Below are positions 21,701-30,433 of a stretch of 64,000 nt of DNA, piece after piece (position 1 is the stretch's first letter; each line of letters opens with the position of its first letter). Location: positions 1,177,495 to 1,241,494 of the forward strand of contig DF158882.1 in the NCBI GenBank assembly GCA_000307305.1. The letters are read 5' to 3'. A program made the translations under genes and the position numbers. The DNA comes from Enterobacteriaceae bacterium B14. GTDB taxonomy: Bacteria; Pseudomonadota; Gammaproteobacteria; Enterobacterales; Enterobacteriaceae. The notes below the pieces were generated by a model. It was not told where the DNA came from. It ran no database searches and was given only the letters and a program-made list of their open reading frames with translations.

Positions 21701-24700
21701 GAAATATCCGCGAGATGAGGGCGGAGTGAAACGCATGACAGCCAAGAATCGGTAGATTCGATACCACAGAGAGCGCCGAGCAATTCACGATAGCTTAACC
21801 CGTAGCGCTCATCGACATGATTGAGGCGGTAATAATAACGGTCAAGCTCACTTTCGAGCTGCTTCAAACGAGCAATGATAGGCTCCCTCAGTGGCAACCC
21901 GCCACCGACCAGCATTCGCTGCGGTGCCTGTAGCTCCTCAACCTGAGTGCGAACTGCCCTAACCATCGTATCTTTATCGCGTCGGGCATTGCGTAAAATC
22001 AGTGTTCGATCTTCCAGCCCTTCTGCAACGAGACGTTTATAGACCACGTCCAGAGCAGCCTGCTTTTGGCAAACGATGAGAACTGTGCGTTGATGCCCGA
22101 TAGCATCCACCACAATATTGACGATACTCTGGCTTTTACCCGTCCCCGGAGGCCCCTCTATCAACAAACCGGGATAGTGGCGAGCAGCCAGCGCGACAGA
22201 CTCCTGTGATGGGTCGCTTGATGAGGTAAAGAAACCTTCATTGACGTTATCGCTATCAATATCATCAAATTCATGGCCTTTCGATGAAAGACGTAGCAGA
22301 GATTCAATCCCCGAACCAGCAAACGACTGGTGATGAAGCCCCTGTAAATCTTCCCCCACGGCTTGCCCAATAAATGAGACATGAAATAGCGTAGCGGCGC
22401 AGATAAGCTGTCGCTCCCCAGGCAAGAGCTTGGTCTCTAAGGTCGGAAGAGAGCCGAGTTCACGTTGCCCAACAGGGAATAATCGACCGAATCGTTTGAT
22501 CACATCTTCAACACTAAGAGAAGCACGACCAAGAAGTTCATCAGCGACATATTGCAGTTGCTTTAATTCTTCGGCACTAAAAAGTGTTGTCAACGCAGGG
22601 TTAAACTTCACCTCTTCCCGCCCTTTGTCGAAGGCAATATTCATGTTGCCTTCAGAGTCCTGTGGAAATTCAAAACTAACAGGCCAAAGCAATAACGGCG
22701 CGATACGGGTCTTTAGATAAGGTTTCTCTGGCTGAACGATGACAAAAGGAAACGCGAGATATAGCCCGTCAATTCCTGTATCTCGTTGATAAAGTTGTGC
22801 GCGATTATATAAGTTGTGCAGGCGTTGCATAACCGATATTTGAGGTAACGGTGGCAGTGAGAAAGCCTCTTGAGCACGCATCATCAGGTGTTCAATCAGC
22901 GAGCTTGCAACACCTTGGATAGTATTGAGCTCAGTAATATCGATACGACCAGAGTGTTTTCCAACACTCATTCTCACTAGTGGGCCACGTAATGTAGAAG
23001 CAGTTACTTTCTGTGTAAAGAAAGTGAGAAGCTGGCTGATATAACGCTGTTTCTCCGGCGCTAGCCACTGCTCTTCTGGAACACTCAGTAAAACCAGCAC
23101 CTTCGCTAATGCAAGCCTGCGCTCTAAGCGAAATTGAGCGGCCCATCGATCCACTTCGATAATATTGGTTCGAGCAAACCCCTCCAGACGCTCGGAAACC
23201 ATTTGATAAAGCTCATACCGAGTGTAAGCAAGCAGCGCACACGCAGCGTCTATATCAAATGCGTCTATTTCGGTTAATTTCGCTAATACCCTTGCGTTTT
23301 CTATGAGCACAGCCTGTGTAATAAACTGCACACTGTCTGCACTTAAAAGTATAACCAGCTCTTCTTCCGAAGGGTGTTTACGATCGATGATTGCCTGTAG
23401 CCGAGGGGTATGGCTGTCTGGAAAGTGCTCGCTGCGAGCATACCAGAGCATCTTCAAACTCGTCGCTGAGGCAATTAATACATGCTTTCTCAGCAACATT
23501 TCATCTAGTGCAATGAGCTCTTTGCCAGCCAGACGCCGTACTCTCTCCGCTCTGGCTTTAAGCTTGGTTAACCAGCCTAGCTGGCCCGCTTTAGCTAATA
23601 AATCGGGGAGTGCCCCATCCATCAAAGCATAACCTTCATCAATGTGATGGCATAACCAAGCTGGCGTGACGATATCACCACGTAGGATCAATGGCATTGC
23701 TGGGTTGAGCAGTTTCAGCACTAACATCAGGCGAAAATCATCGCTTAAGCTGTTTTGCTCCATAGCCTGGGCTAACTGCTGCAACATCTGCGGTGGTAGT
23801 AGTTGAGTGTGGAACCAAGAGAGCAAATGCCCGCCAACCATTAACTGAACCGCGCCCTCCCATCCTTTTCGCTCTGCCGCCCCTAAGGCGAAGGCATGTA
23901 GCGTCGAGTGGTACACACCATTGAGGAAAATAGGAGAAAATGTAGGGCTTTCTGCCGCTTTTATATCCTTCGGCATTGGTAGCGTTTCACCCTTCAGCCA
24001 GCGGCTAACCTCTGCCCACTGCCAGCGCTCTCGGCTATCGCGCAGTAATAACCCACGCAGCAGTAGACGTTCAGCGGCAGGGATATCGTCTGGAATTTGG
24101 ATACCATTGGCTAACGTGCGAATCAGAAAAGTATGAGGATCACTACGACCAAAACAGGCTCCGTGCGTTAACTGCTCAAGCAGGATTATCCCTAGGCTCC
24201 ACCAATCTGATGCCGCATTCACCCCTCCATCCAGTGTTTCCGGTGCGGTATAGCGGCTAATCTCCAGCGGTGCAACAACATCAAGATCTTGAGCAGAGAG
24301 CGTCGCAGAACCAAACTCAATAATGACTAAATCCAGGGGATCGCGACGGCGTACTAGGAGGTTTTCTGGCCGAAAATCGCGGTGGCGTAGGCCTAATTCA
24401 GCAAAGTTATGTAACGCCGAACCAAGCTCTTCAACCACATGGCGAAATCCTTCTACCTGTTTGAAGGTTTCTACCATGCCAAATTCAGCCAATGTCCCTT
24501 GAGTTAGCTCTTCAGTGACATACCAAGCACGATTGTTCCAGCGCCCCATCGCCAATATTTCCGGCACATGTGCCAAAGAAACCTTGTGCAGAACATGATA
24601 AACATCAGGATTTGGCTCAGCCCCTTGATTGTAAAGGATCAAAACAGCCCGAAGACCCGTTTCGACATGCTGAACGAGATAGCGTTGGCACACTTGCCCT

Positions 24701-24843
24701 TTAAGAGCGATACGCTGAACAATCAGCCATCCATCAATAGATGTCTCTCGTTCCATCACCGTGTCATTACCGTTAACCACCTTCTGATGGCAAGGTTCTG
24801 ATGAAGAATGATTAAGATGGCATTGAGGGCAAAAGTGCATCAT
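18763..24843 (-). CDS. Zinc-ribbon / kinase-like / SF1 helicase / REase_MTES_1575-like giant protein (Mokosh-like)
   Basis: This 2026-residue protein is the largest in the window. Residues 5-19 form a CPQC...CH zinc-ribbon-like start. Residues about 33-287 are a Ser/Thr kinase fold: HRDFRPEN at 154-161, EFG at 176-178 in place of DFG, APE at 200-202 and SDWWSLG from 212. The beta-3 strand (65-72, RAVLILYN) lacks the usual Lys. Residues 290-630 are helical and unassigned. Residues about 634-1860 resemble COG1112 superfamily 1 helicases: Walker A GPPGTGKS 897-904, DEASQ 1561-1565, GDDKQMPP 1585-1592, VQGDERD near 1787 and LNVAISRAR near 1825. Residues about 1900-2000 match the PD-(D/E)XK-like REase_MTES_1575 domain, with D1933 and E1949. 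Fused kinase-helicase proteins occur in Mokosh type I antiphage systems, which carry a PLD nuclease instead. Function is inferred; no partner gene is adjacent. Confidence 0.85.
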   Translation of the reverse strand: MMHFCPQCHLNHSSSEPCHQKVVNGNDTVMERETSIDGWLIVQRIALKGQVCQRYLVQHVETGLRAVLILYNQGAEPNPDVYHVLHKVSLAHVPEILAMGRWNNRAWYVTEELTQGTLAEFGMVETFKQVEGFRHVVEELGSALHNFAELGLRHRDFRPENLLVRRRDPLDLVIIEFGSATLSAQDLDVVAPLEISRYTAPETLDGGVNAASDWWSLGIILLEQLTHGACFGRSDPHTFLIRTLANGIQIPDDIPAAERLLLRGLLLRDSRERWQWAEVSRWLKGETLPMPKDIKAAESPTFSPIFLNGVYHSTLHAFALGAAERKGWEGAVQLMVGGHLLSWFHTQLLPPQMLQQLAQAMEQNSLSDDFRLMLVLKLLNPAMPLILRGDIVTPAWLCHHIDEGYALMDGALPDLLAKAGQLGWLTKLKARAERVRRLAGKELIALDEMLLRKHVLIASATSLKMLWYARSEHFPDSHTPRLQAIIDRKHPSEEELVILLSADSVQFITQAVLIENARVLAKLTEIDAFDIDAACALLAYTRYELYQMVSERLEGFARTNIIEVDRWAAQFRLERRLALAKVLVLLSVPEEQWLAPEKQRYISQLLTFFTQKVTASTLRGPLVRMSVGKHSGRIDITELNTIQGVASSLIEHLMMRAQEAFSLPPLPQISVMQRLHNLYNRAQLYQRDTGIDGLYLAFPFVIVQPEKPYLKTRIAPLLLWPVSFEFPQDSEGNMNIAFDKGREEVKFNPALTTLFSAEELKQLQYVADELLGRASLSVEDVIKRFGRLFPVGQRELGSLPTLETKLLPGERQLICAATLFHVSFIGQAVGEDLQGLHHQSFAGSGIESLLRLSSKGHEFDDIDSDNVNEGFFTSSSDPSQESVALAARHYPGLLIEGPPGTGKSQSIVNIVVDAIGHQRTVLIVCQKQAALDVVYKRLVAEGLEDRTLILRNARRDKDTMVRAVRTQVEELQAPQRMLVGGGLPLREPIIARLKQLESELDRYYYRLNHVDERYGLSYRELLGALCGIESTDSWLSCVSLRPHLADISQAVLLETVQPIAENAVLWLASNYENSPFLSVKAFKPEAEKVNSFDSAFRRFYQAELSRNGVLERYADSFDVDNGDLWHQWLDVHARCFSELDELHWFYLADWYSLFPMDKRQASPGREVQEQLAMMQQSLSEIDTRGSDPMMLRSLAAYPDSELNHLITSVRFMVKKDSWLNYFNPAFYTAKGRVQNFLLQQGLESTTQSIQRLWRSVRVERQRRLLREELESIYEYLNVALTPVVDGMGLLQQIQKMEYSLQTIVAFIERIRLAPEPERIAEAIDKGQKDGFLSVQTVISAAVARYYARQKSLFALKGLNEWLDEFAIRRFEDPIVENANQIIRLQQWFDLLPTMTDFQNFRAIVDSMSYLHRQLLAHLRTHAPEMAGLTVRELEDTLRQTIMREAYLVWRSRLEIDSPLLLTEPDVLEENIQQLIMADTALKEVNRQYLFEKMDYDAIGGEKEWVNITRLRGVRALRLREFIEQALPLGLMTLRPVWLMNPEVASQVLPLQAGLFDTVIYDEASQMPVEYAIPTLFRAKRVIVSGDDKQMPPAAFFTGRIEQENDDGITDIWQDSADEEGETYDNTEEWDQKEIESCSDLLQLSRPVLPSKTLDIHYRSAYRELINFSNSAFYDNRLNIPAQHSLALLNREKPLFLLEVDGCYHEQTNIQEAVRVVELLADLWRIPYEKRPSVGVVTFNQKQATLIQDALEYRAGKDPDFQHAYYLESQRQDRGEDMSLFVKNVENVQGDERDFIIFSTTFGRSPQGIFRRQFGVLGQKGGERRLNVAISRARERVVVITSMPINDISDFLTTRRAPATSRDYLQGYLEYARLITAGHITEADSLLARMGNSAELAAFHQPQSDGVVDSVAHYLRSQGWRVTSGTRNGAFYFDCLVEDASSGKYLLGIECDAPRHPLLERARTREIWRPDVLKKVVSSRHRISAQRWYAEPEQEKQRLDEALQRVINGGKPLVEEQGELESGNSVS

Positions 24844-25243
24844 ACGAACAATCCATTCACGCAGTAGCTAAAAACAGAGGATAGACAGTATAAAAACCGA
24901 GGATAAAACGAATAACCTGACACATCTATATATTGAAATCCATTGTCTATATAGGGGAGATGTGAAAGCAAATTCCTTTTATATGGTTGATATTTAAGCA
25001 TTATAAAGTGCTAACACATAGTCGCACTCATGCGGTATCTCATCCATGATATAAAAACTTGACCAATAATATCTGATAATAAGCTCAATTCGTTGAAAGT
25101 AAAAGAGATAGCGCTTTATATTAGATAAATTCATTAATTGCTCAAATTTCAAACAGTTATTTGCCATATAAAGCCCCCTAATTTGTAGTAGAATACGCGT
25201 TTTATTTTATTCACACTGTTTGTTTTTTTAGGAAGATATTGCC
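24844..25243. other. AT-rich divergent intergenic region between the giant gene and yjdM
   Basis: These 400 bases hold no credible gene and no strong repeat. They must carry the promoters of both divergent genes. No clear operator or consensus promoter could be chosen by eye. A GGAAGA ribosome site lies just ahead of yjdM. Confidence 0.5.
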
Positions 25244-25582
25244 ATGAACTCTATTCCAGCTTGCCCGGTTTGCTCATCAGAGAACACCTACCCAGATGAT
25301 GCTATGATTATCTGCCCTGATTGTGCCCACGAGTGGAATCCCTCAGAATCAAACCATGCAGAAGATGGCGAAAGAGTTGTAAAAGACAGCAATGGTAATG
25401 TTCTGGCTGATGGAGACTGTGTTCTTTTAATTAAAGATTTGAAATTAAAAGGCTCCTCTACTGTGTTGAAAAAAGGCAGTAAAACCAAGCCAATTCGTTT
25501 AGTCGATGGCGACCACGAGATCGACTGCAAAATTGACAATACCAGCATCATGCTAAAAGCCTGTTTCGTGAAAAAAGCGTAA
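25244..25582 (+). CDS. yjdM: YjdM/PhnA-family zinc ribbon protein
   Basis: This 112-residue protein matches E. coli YjdM (formerly PhnA) in length and motifs. The N-terminal zinc ribbon is [12 protein letters not shown]...CPDCAHEW (about 8-31). The C-terminal PhnA domain reads [42 protein letters not shown]. Despite the old name, a role in phosphonate use is not established; function is unknown. It is a single gene with its own terminator and is divergent from the giant helicase gene, so a shared function with it is not implied. Confidence 0.93.
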   Translation: MNSIPACPVCSSENTYPDDAMIICPDCAHEWNPSESNHAEDGERVVKDSNGNVLADGDCVLLIKDLKLKGSSTVLKKGSKTKPIRLVDGDHEIDCKIDNTSIMLKACFVKKA

Positions 25583-25590
25583 ACGCTAAT

Positions 25591-25643
25591 ACGAATAAAA
25601 AAGCCACCAAGTTAATTTATCTTTGGTGGCTTTTTTTATTCGT
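25591..25643. terminator. Strong terminator after yjdM
   Basis: A very long stem of about 20 bp (ACGAATAAAAAAGCCACCAA against its complement, one extra T) encloses an 11-12-base loop and has a run of seven T. The A run on the other side also suits leftward termination of ybjD. Confidence 0.92.
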
Positions 25644-25765
25644 CGTGAATTGCTCGAGCGGTGAGCTCGTTACAGCAGTGAACTATCGCAACACACTGCT
25701 ATTGCTATGAATTATTAAAAATCAAATATCAATAAATTAGATTCACACCAAAAAAAATGACTACA

Positions 25766-27421
25766 TTAGTCAGCCTTACCCCTTGCCAACCATAGCACTC
25801 GAGCAAACATATTTTTGATTAATAAAGGAATAGCATCTGGCCCACGTGCCATGGCATCCATAGCGACAGCAATAGCAAGGTCAGGCTTTGAGCTGCGATG
25901 AATCGCTTTTTGAATCACTCGCCTCACTGGCATTTGTGCATTGCGTGGAATAGAGGCCTCATCGTGATAGACGTTGCTGAACCCTTCACGGTACATAAAG
26001 AACTCCATATCTAGCGCGGGTAATGCGGTTAATCTGTCTCTTGCCAGTTCTAAATTATTATCGACAATACCGCGCACCGTGTTGGCGTATTTCTTCCCTG
26101 CATCATCACCATCAACTAAAACATGCCATTCAATACCCATTCTACGGGCAAATTTAATCAACGGCTTTAATCCACTTTGAGCAAACTCGATAATCTTGAT
26201 ACCTTCCGCTTCAAAGTGATAACCGCTCTGCTTCGCCATTTCCCCCAACAACCAAACCTCCGTTTCCCCTTCAACCAATAGCCAGCAACGGGCAAAAAGA
26301 GAAGAGGCTCGGTTGAAACGAATATGAAAAGCGATGCGGCGGCTATCCTCTGGGCTCATCCCCCGACTACCAATACGGAAAGAGGCAACGCGAGTCGATT
26401 GTCTCACCAATCGACAGATGCTTTCTGCTGGAACCAAAGCCAGCAAATCACCGGAGTTGGTTGTTGTAATTCGCTGTAGGGGAAGTTGGCTAATCAATCG
26501 CCATGCAACCGCCATCATAATGGGGTGCAGGCGGGTTTCGGGGTCTTCCACCAGCAGCAAAGGCCTGGCATGTGGATCGATCATAACCGACCCTTTCGCT
26601 TGTAAGAGTGTCGAGAAGATACCCAGTAGGATCAATCTCATACTGCGGTTATTCGAGGCGGCAATAGTCTGGTTCAGCTTCTCTAGGGATTCCCACACCT
26701 GACGGTCGCGCTGAATACCCGTGTATCCTTTACTGCGTTGGCTCTGAGCACCCTGCTCTGCAAAATAGTGATCGAGCAGTTGTTGCATCGCTTCCAACCC
26801 GCCAGACAACTCTTTATTGGTTAGATTCTGTGGTCGCTTCACCAACTCATGGGTCAGTTTTTCCAATCTGTCGGCCATCTCATCCTGAATGACACCTTCA
26901 GGGAAACTTGAACTCTGTAATCGGCGGATAAAACGCGCATCGCGTAAACGCAATACCGGATGAATACGAATAAGCTCTATGACGAGGCGATTAATATCAT
27001 GCAGTTCTAACGGGATGCCATCTTCATCGAGGAAAGTTCGCCAAGTCGATACGCAACCTTCATCATCTGATTCACCTTCAAAACGCAGATAGATTCGATG
27101 AAGCCTATCGTCGCTTTTCATCCAAACAGGGGAAAGATGCCGATATCTTGGGGTTTTATGGTGCCCAGGCTCATTTTCACAAAAGGTGAAAACAATCTGT
27201 AAATTATGCTCTCTGCCGTGTTGCTCCCCTTCAGGGAAGTAGAAGTCATGAGCAACAAAGTGGTATAGCTCATCGCCTGGGGACAATAGCAGGGTCAATG
27301 CATCCAGAAGGCTAGATTTACCCCACGCATTTTCGCCTATCAGTACCGTATTATCGTCCAATGTCAGAGATAAACGACCAATACCCCGAAACCCGACGAC
27401 CTCTATACGCTCCAAATACAT
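25766..27421 (-). CDS. ybjD: OLD-family ATP-dependent endonuclease YbjD
   Basis: This 551-residue protein has an N-terminal ABC-type ATPase domain with Walker A GENAWGKSS (about 29-37), a signature-like region around ELSGGLEAMQQLLDHY and Walker B LLLVEDPETRLHP. A C-terminal TOPRIM domain follows (LLVEGETEVWLL, then the acidic motif HVLVDGDDAGKKYA). This is the architecture of class 2 OLD nucleases. It is close to E. coli YbjD throughout (end reading ARVLWLARGKAD), whose physiological role is unknown. It lies next to lysO, as in E. coli, so it is core genome rather than acquired. Related OLD proteins act in phage defence, but nothing here shows that for YbjD. Confidence 0.94.
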   Translation of the reverse strand: MYLERIEVVGFRGIGRLSLTLDDNTVLIGENAWGKSSLLDALTLLLSPGDELYHFVAHDFYFPEGEQHGREHNLQIVFTFCENEPGHHKTPRYRHLSPVWMKSDDRLHRIYLRFEGESDDEGCVSTWRTFLDEDGIPLELHDINRLVIELIRIHPVLRLRDARFIRRLQSSSFPEGVIQDEMADRLEKLTHELVKRPQNLTNKELSGGLEAMQQLLDHYFAEQGAQSQRSKGYTGIQRDRQVWESLEKLNQTIAASNNRSMRLILLGIFSTLLQAKGSVMIDPHARPLLLVEDPETRLHPIMMAVAWRLISQLPLQRITTTNSGDLLALVPAESICRLVRQSTRVASFRIGSRGMSPEDSRRIAFHIRFNRASSLFARCWLLVEGETEVWLLGEMAKQSGYHFEAEGIKIIEFAQSGLKPLIKFARRMGIEWHVLVDGDDAGKKYANTVRGIVDNNLELARDRLTALPALDMEFFMYREGFSNVYHDEASIPRNAQMPVRRVIQKAIHRSSKPDLAIAVAMDAMARGPDAIPLLIKNMFARVLWLARGKAD

Positions 27422-27626
27422 AAGCTACCCCTATAAACCTAACGGATGAATCGCCCTAACGCGTTTAATTATCACCTTCTTTACTTAGCTTACTGATTTA
27501 GCTAGCCTGTCTCATCTTCATCCTTGGAGCAGCCTCTGTGCAAGAGCTGTTTAAAATGTCACCAGCATTTTGTAAGATGGCTCCAATTATTTTGGCTATC
27601 GTGCTCAGATAACAGAGAAACGTGCA

Positions 27627-28526
27627 ATGTACACCGATTTATTGATTGTTTTGCTGCCACTCTTTATTGGCTATTTGATCCCACTTTCGCACCAACCTCT
27701 GCTTAGACTTATTAACACACTTCTCGGTTGGATGGTGTACGTTATTCTTTTTCTTATGGGAATCAGCCTCGCCTTTCTAGAGAATCTCAGCGCCAATCTG
27801 ATACTCATATTAAAGTACACATCTGTGACAGCTGTGTGCATTTTAGCGCTGAATTTTCTGGCGCTGCTGCTGCTGGAAAAGCGTTTTCCATGGCGAACAG
27901 CACATAAACAGGAAGTATTGCCTTCCCGCCTGAATATGGTTGTGGATTCACTAAAACTTTGTGGCATTGTTATTGCTGGTTTTTTGATTGGCCTAACAGA
28001 GTGGAGCTTTCTGCACCATGCAACAAAAATGAGTGAACTGGCGCTAATTCTGTTGTTAGCATTGGTAGGGATTCAATTGCGTAGCAGCGGCATGACACTG
28101 CGCCAAATTGCCTTAAACTGGCGTGGAATGCTTATCGCGATAGTTGTATGCATCAGCGCGCTGATTGGCGGTGCAGTGGCAGCACAATTATTAGGGCTAC
28201 CATTAAAAACAGGGTTAGCTCTGGCTTCCAGTTACGGCTGGTACTCTTTATCGGGGATTGTGTTGACCGAGTCTTTTGGGCCTGTGATCGGCAGCACTGC
28301 CTTCTTTAATGATTTGATTCGAGAATTAGTTGCCATCATGCTGATCCCCGCGCTGGCGCGCAAAGGACGTTCTGTTGCTCTTGGGTTATGTGGTGCGACA
28401 TCAATGGATTTTACCCTGCCCATCTTGCAGCGTAGTACAGGTGTTGAAATCGTACCTGCCGCTATCGTTCACGGATTTATACTCAGTCTTGCCGCCCCCA
28501 TCTTGATGGCGTTTCTCTCTTCCTAA
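27627..28526 (+). CDS. lysO: L-lysine exporter LysO (YbjE)
   Basis: This 299-residue DUF340-family membrane protein has about 8 hydrophobic segments. It exports L-lysine and toxic analogues such as thialysine across the inner membrane. Recognisable parts are LPLFIGYLIPL at the start, MGISLAFLENL, ESLKLCG-like VDSLKLCGIVIAGF, GWYSLSGIVLTESFGPVIGS near 205 and LGLCGATSMDFTLPILQR near 252. These carry the conserved acidic and polar residues of the family. The ribosome site (GAGAAACGTGCA) is weak. It is divergent from ybjD across 205 bp and followed by hcp, as in E. coli. Confidence 0.94.
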   Translation: MYTDLLIVLLPLFIGYLIPLSHQPLLRLINTLLGWMVYVILFLMGISLAFLENLSANLILILKYTSVTAVCILALNFLALLLLEKRFPWRTAHKQEVLPSRLNMVVDSLKLCGIVIAGFLIGLTEWSFLHHATKMSELALILLLALVGIQLRSSGMTLRQIALNWRGMLIAIVVCISALIGGAVAAQLLGLPLKTGLALASSYGWYSLSGIVLTESFGPVIGSTAFFNDLIRELVAIMLIPALARKGRSVALGLCGATSMDFTLPILQRSTGVEIVPAAIVHGFILSLAAPILMAFLSS

Positions 28527-28528
28527 CA

Positions 28529-28563
28529 CATTGAGGATGAGGTAACAATTCTCATCCTCAATG
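28529..28563 (+). terminator. Stem-loop after lysO
   Basis: A perfect 13-bp stem (CATTGAGGATGAG and its complement) has a 9-base loop and starts right after the lysO stop. The tail is AAATTTG rather than a T run, so termination may be partial. Confidence 0.6.
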
Positions 28564-28639
28564 AAATTTGAGCCACATCAATATCACTTCAATTAGCTAA
28601 AAAATCACTTCATTACCTTTTGATAGAGGAATAACCTTA

Positions 28640-28662
28640 AACATGCATACAAAATACAACTT
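28640..28662. promoter_or_regulatory. NsrR-like operator upstream of hcp
   Basis: This 23-bp sequence starts AACATGCAT and ends AATACAACTT, close to the enterobacterial NsrR consensus (two 11-bp halves around one base). It lies 15 bp before the hcp ATG, overlapping the expected promoter or leader. NsrR represses hcp-hcr in E. coli and is relieved by nitric oxide. A weak FNR half-site TTGAT is at 28620-28624. Confidence 0.7.
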
Positions 28663-28677
28663 AAAAAGGAAGTCATC

Positions 28678-30333
28678 ATGTTTTGCGTTCAATGTGAACA
28701 AACCATTCGTACCCCAACGAGCACTGGTTGCTCTTACGCTCAGGGCATGTGCGGCAAAACAGCCGAGACCTCTGACCTCCAAGACTTACTGATTGCTACT
28801 CTGCAAAGCCTTTCTGCTTGGGCTGAAAAAGCACGCGGTCTCGGCATTATCAACCACAATATCGACTCATTCGTTCCACGTGCTTTCTTTGCCACACTCA
28901 CCAACGTTAACTTCGATTCCCCACGTATCATTGGTTACGCACAAGAGGCCATCGCATTGCGTGATGCACTCATCGCCCAATGCCGTAACGTGAATGCAAA
29001 CATTAGCCTCGATCATCCACTGGCTAATCTACAACTGACCAGCACTGAACTTCCTGCATTATTAAAACAAGCTGCCGATTTCGCACTGAATAACGATCGT
29101 GAAGAGATTGGTGAAGATATTCTCGGGCTACGCCTGTTGAACCTGTATGGCCTGAAAGGTGCAGCGGCTTACATGGAACATGCTCATGTTCTAGATCAGT
29201 ACGATAATGAGATTTACGCACAATTCCATCGTCTGATGGCGTGGTTAGGGACAAACCCTGACAACGCAGACGAGCTGCTGAATAACTCTATGGCGATTGG
29301 CATGATGAACTTCAATATCATGGCTATTTTAGATAAAGGTGAAACCAGCGCTTATGGCCACCCTTCTCCTTCGACGGTAAATGTTCGCCCGATTGCAGGT
29401 AAAGCCATTTTGATCTCAGGGCATGACCTGAAAGACCTGCGTGCCCTGTTAGAACAAACCGAAGGGACAGGCGTTAACGTTTATACTCATGGCGAAATGT
29501 TGCCTGCTCACGGCTACCCAGAGTTGAACAAGTTTAAGCATTTAGCGGGTAACTTTGGCAGCGGCTGGCAGAATCAACAAACCGAGTTTTCTCAATTTCC
29601 CGGCCCTATCGTGATGACCTCAAACTGTATCATCGACCCTAACGCCGGTAATTATAAAGACCGTATCTGGACGCGCAGTATCGTTGGCTGGCCGGGAGTG
29701 AACCATCTTGAGGGCGAAGATTTTAGCGCTGTTATCGCCCAAGCTCAGGCATTAGATGGCTTCCAATACACCGAAATTGAACACAAAATCACCGTTGGTT
29801 TTGGCCGTGAAACATTGCTAAGTGCATCAGATGCCGTTATCGACCTAGTCTCCCAGAAGAAATTACGCCATGTGTTCTTAGTCGGTGGTTGCGATGGTAG
29901 CGTCGGTGAACGCAGTTACTATACCGATCTGGCACGCGCTATCCCTGAAGATTGCCTGATCCTGACATTAGGATGCGGTAAATATCGCTTCAATAAACTG
30001 GAGTTCGGCACATTAGAAGGCTTACCGCGCCTGCTAGACGTTGGTCAATGCAACGACGCTTACTCTGCCATTATGCTTGCGGTAAATCTGTCTGAAAAAC
30101 TAGGCTGCACCGTCAATGATTTACCACTGAGCCTTGTGCTTTCATGGTTTGAACAGAAAGCGATTGTGATCCTGCTTACTCTGTTATCTCTTGGTGTGAA
30201 AAATATTTATACCGGCCCAACAGCCCCGGGGTTCTTGACTGAAAACTTGCTCGGCATTCTGAATGAAAAGTTTGGTATGCGCTCAATTTCTACCGTCGAA
30301 CAAGATCTGAACGCCATTCTGTCTGTGGCATAA
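28678..30333 (+). CDS. hcp: Hybrid cluster protein Hcp (nitric oxide / hydroxylamine reductase)
   Basis: Hcp is a cytoplasmic Fe-S protein with a [2Fe-2S] or [4Fe-4S] cluster and the hybrid Fe-S-O cluster. In E. coli it acts as a high-affinity NO reductase and protein S-nitrosylase; hydroxylamine reduction was described earlier. The 551 residues begin MFCVQCEQT, and the cluster-1 cysteines are C3, C6, C15 and C21 (GMCGK follows). Hybrid-cluster ligands appear as [41 protein letters not shown] and [10 protein letters not shown]. The AAAGGAAG ribosome site is well placed. hcr follows 100 bp downstream after a hairpin. Confidence 0.97.
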   Translation: MFCVQCEQTIRTPTSTGCSYAQGMCGKTAETSDLQDLLIATLQSLSAWAEKARGLGIINHNIDSFVPRAFFATLTNVNFDSPRIIGYAQEAIALRDALIAQCRNVNANISLDHPLANLQLTSTELPALLKQAADFALNNDREEIGEDILGLRLLNLYGLKGAAAYMEHAHVLDQYDNEIYAQFHRLMAWLGTNPDNADELLNNSMAIGMMNFNIMAILDKGETSAYGHPSPSTVNVRPIAGKAILISGHDLKDLRALLEQTEGTGVNVYTHGEMLPAHGYPELNKFKHLAGNFGSGWQNQQTEFSQFPGPIVMTSNCIIDPNAGNYKDRIWTRSIVGWPGVNHLEGEDFSAVIAQAQALDGFQYTEIEHKITVGFGRETLLSASDAVIDLVSQKKLRHVFLVGGCDGSVGERSYYTDLARAIPEDCLILTLGCGKYRFNKLEFGTLEGLPRLLDVGQCNDAYSAIMLAVNLSEKLGCTVNDLPLSLVLSWFEQKAIVILLTLLSLGVKNIYTGPTAPGFLTENLLGILNEKFGMRSISTVEQDLNAILSVA

Positions 30334-30377
30334 CGGTTTGGTATTGAGAAATTAAAGCATTAACTAAAAGAAAAATG

Positions 30378-30408
30378 ACGCCTTGCCTGTGATGCAAGGC
30401 GTTTGTTT
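30378..30408 (+). terminator. Attenuator-like hairpin between hcp and hcr
   Basis: A perfect 9-bp stem (ACGCCTTGC / GCAAGGCGT) with a 7-base loop is followed by TTGTTT. It lies inside the presumed hcp-hcr operon and may lower hcr expression relative to hcp rather than end the operon. Confidence 0.6.
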
Positions 30409-30433
30409 AAGATTGTTTACTGAGTGAGCCACT

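Noticed and set aside
25244-25582. yjdM considered as a partner gene of the giant helicase protein
   Set aside because: It is divergent, has its own terminator and is a widely conserved single gene; adjacency alone is not enough.
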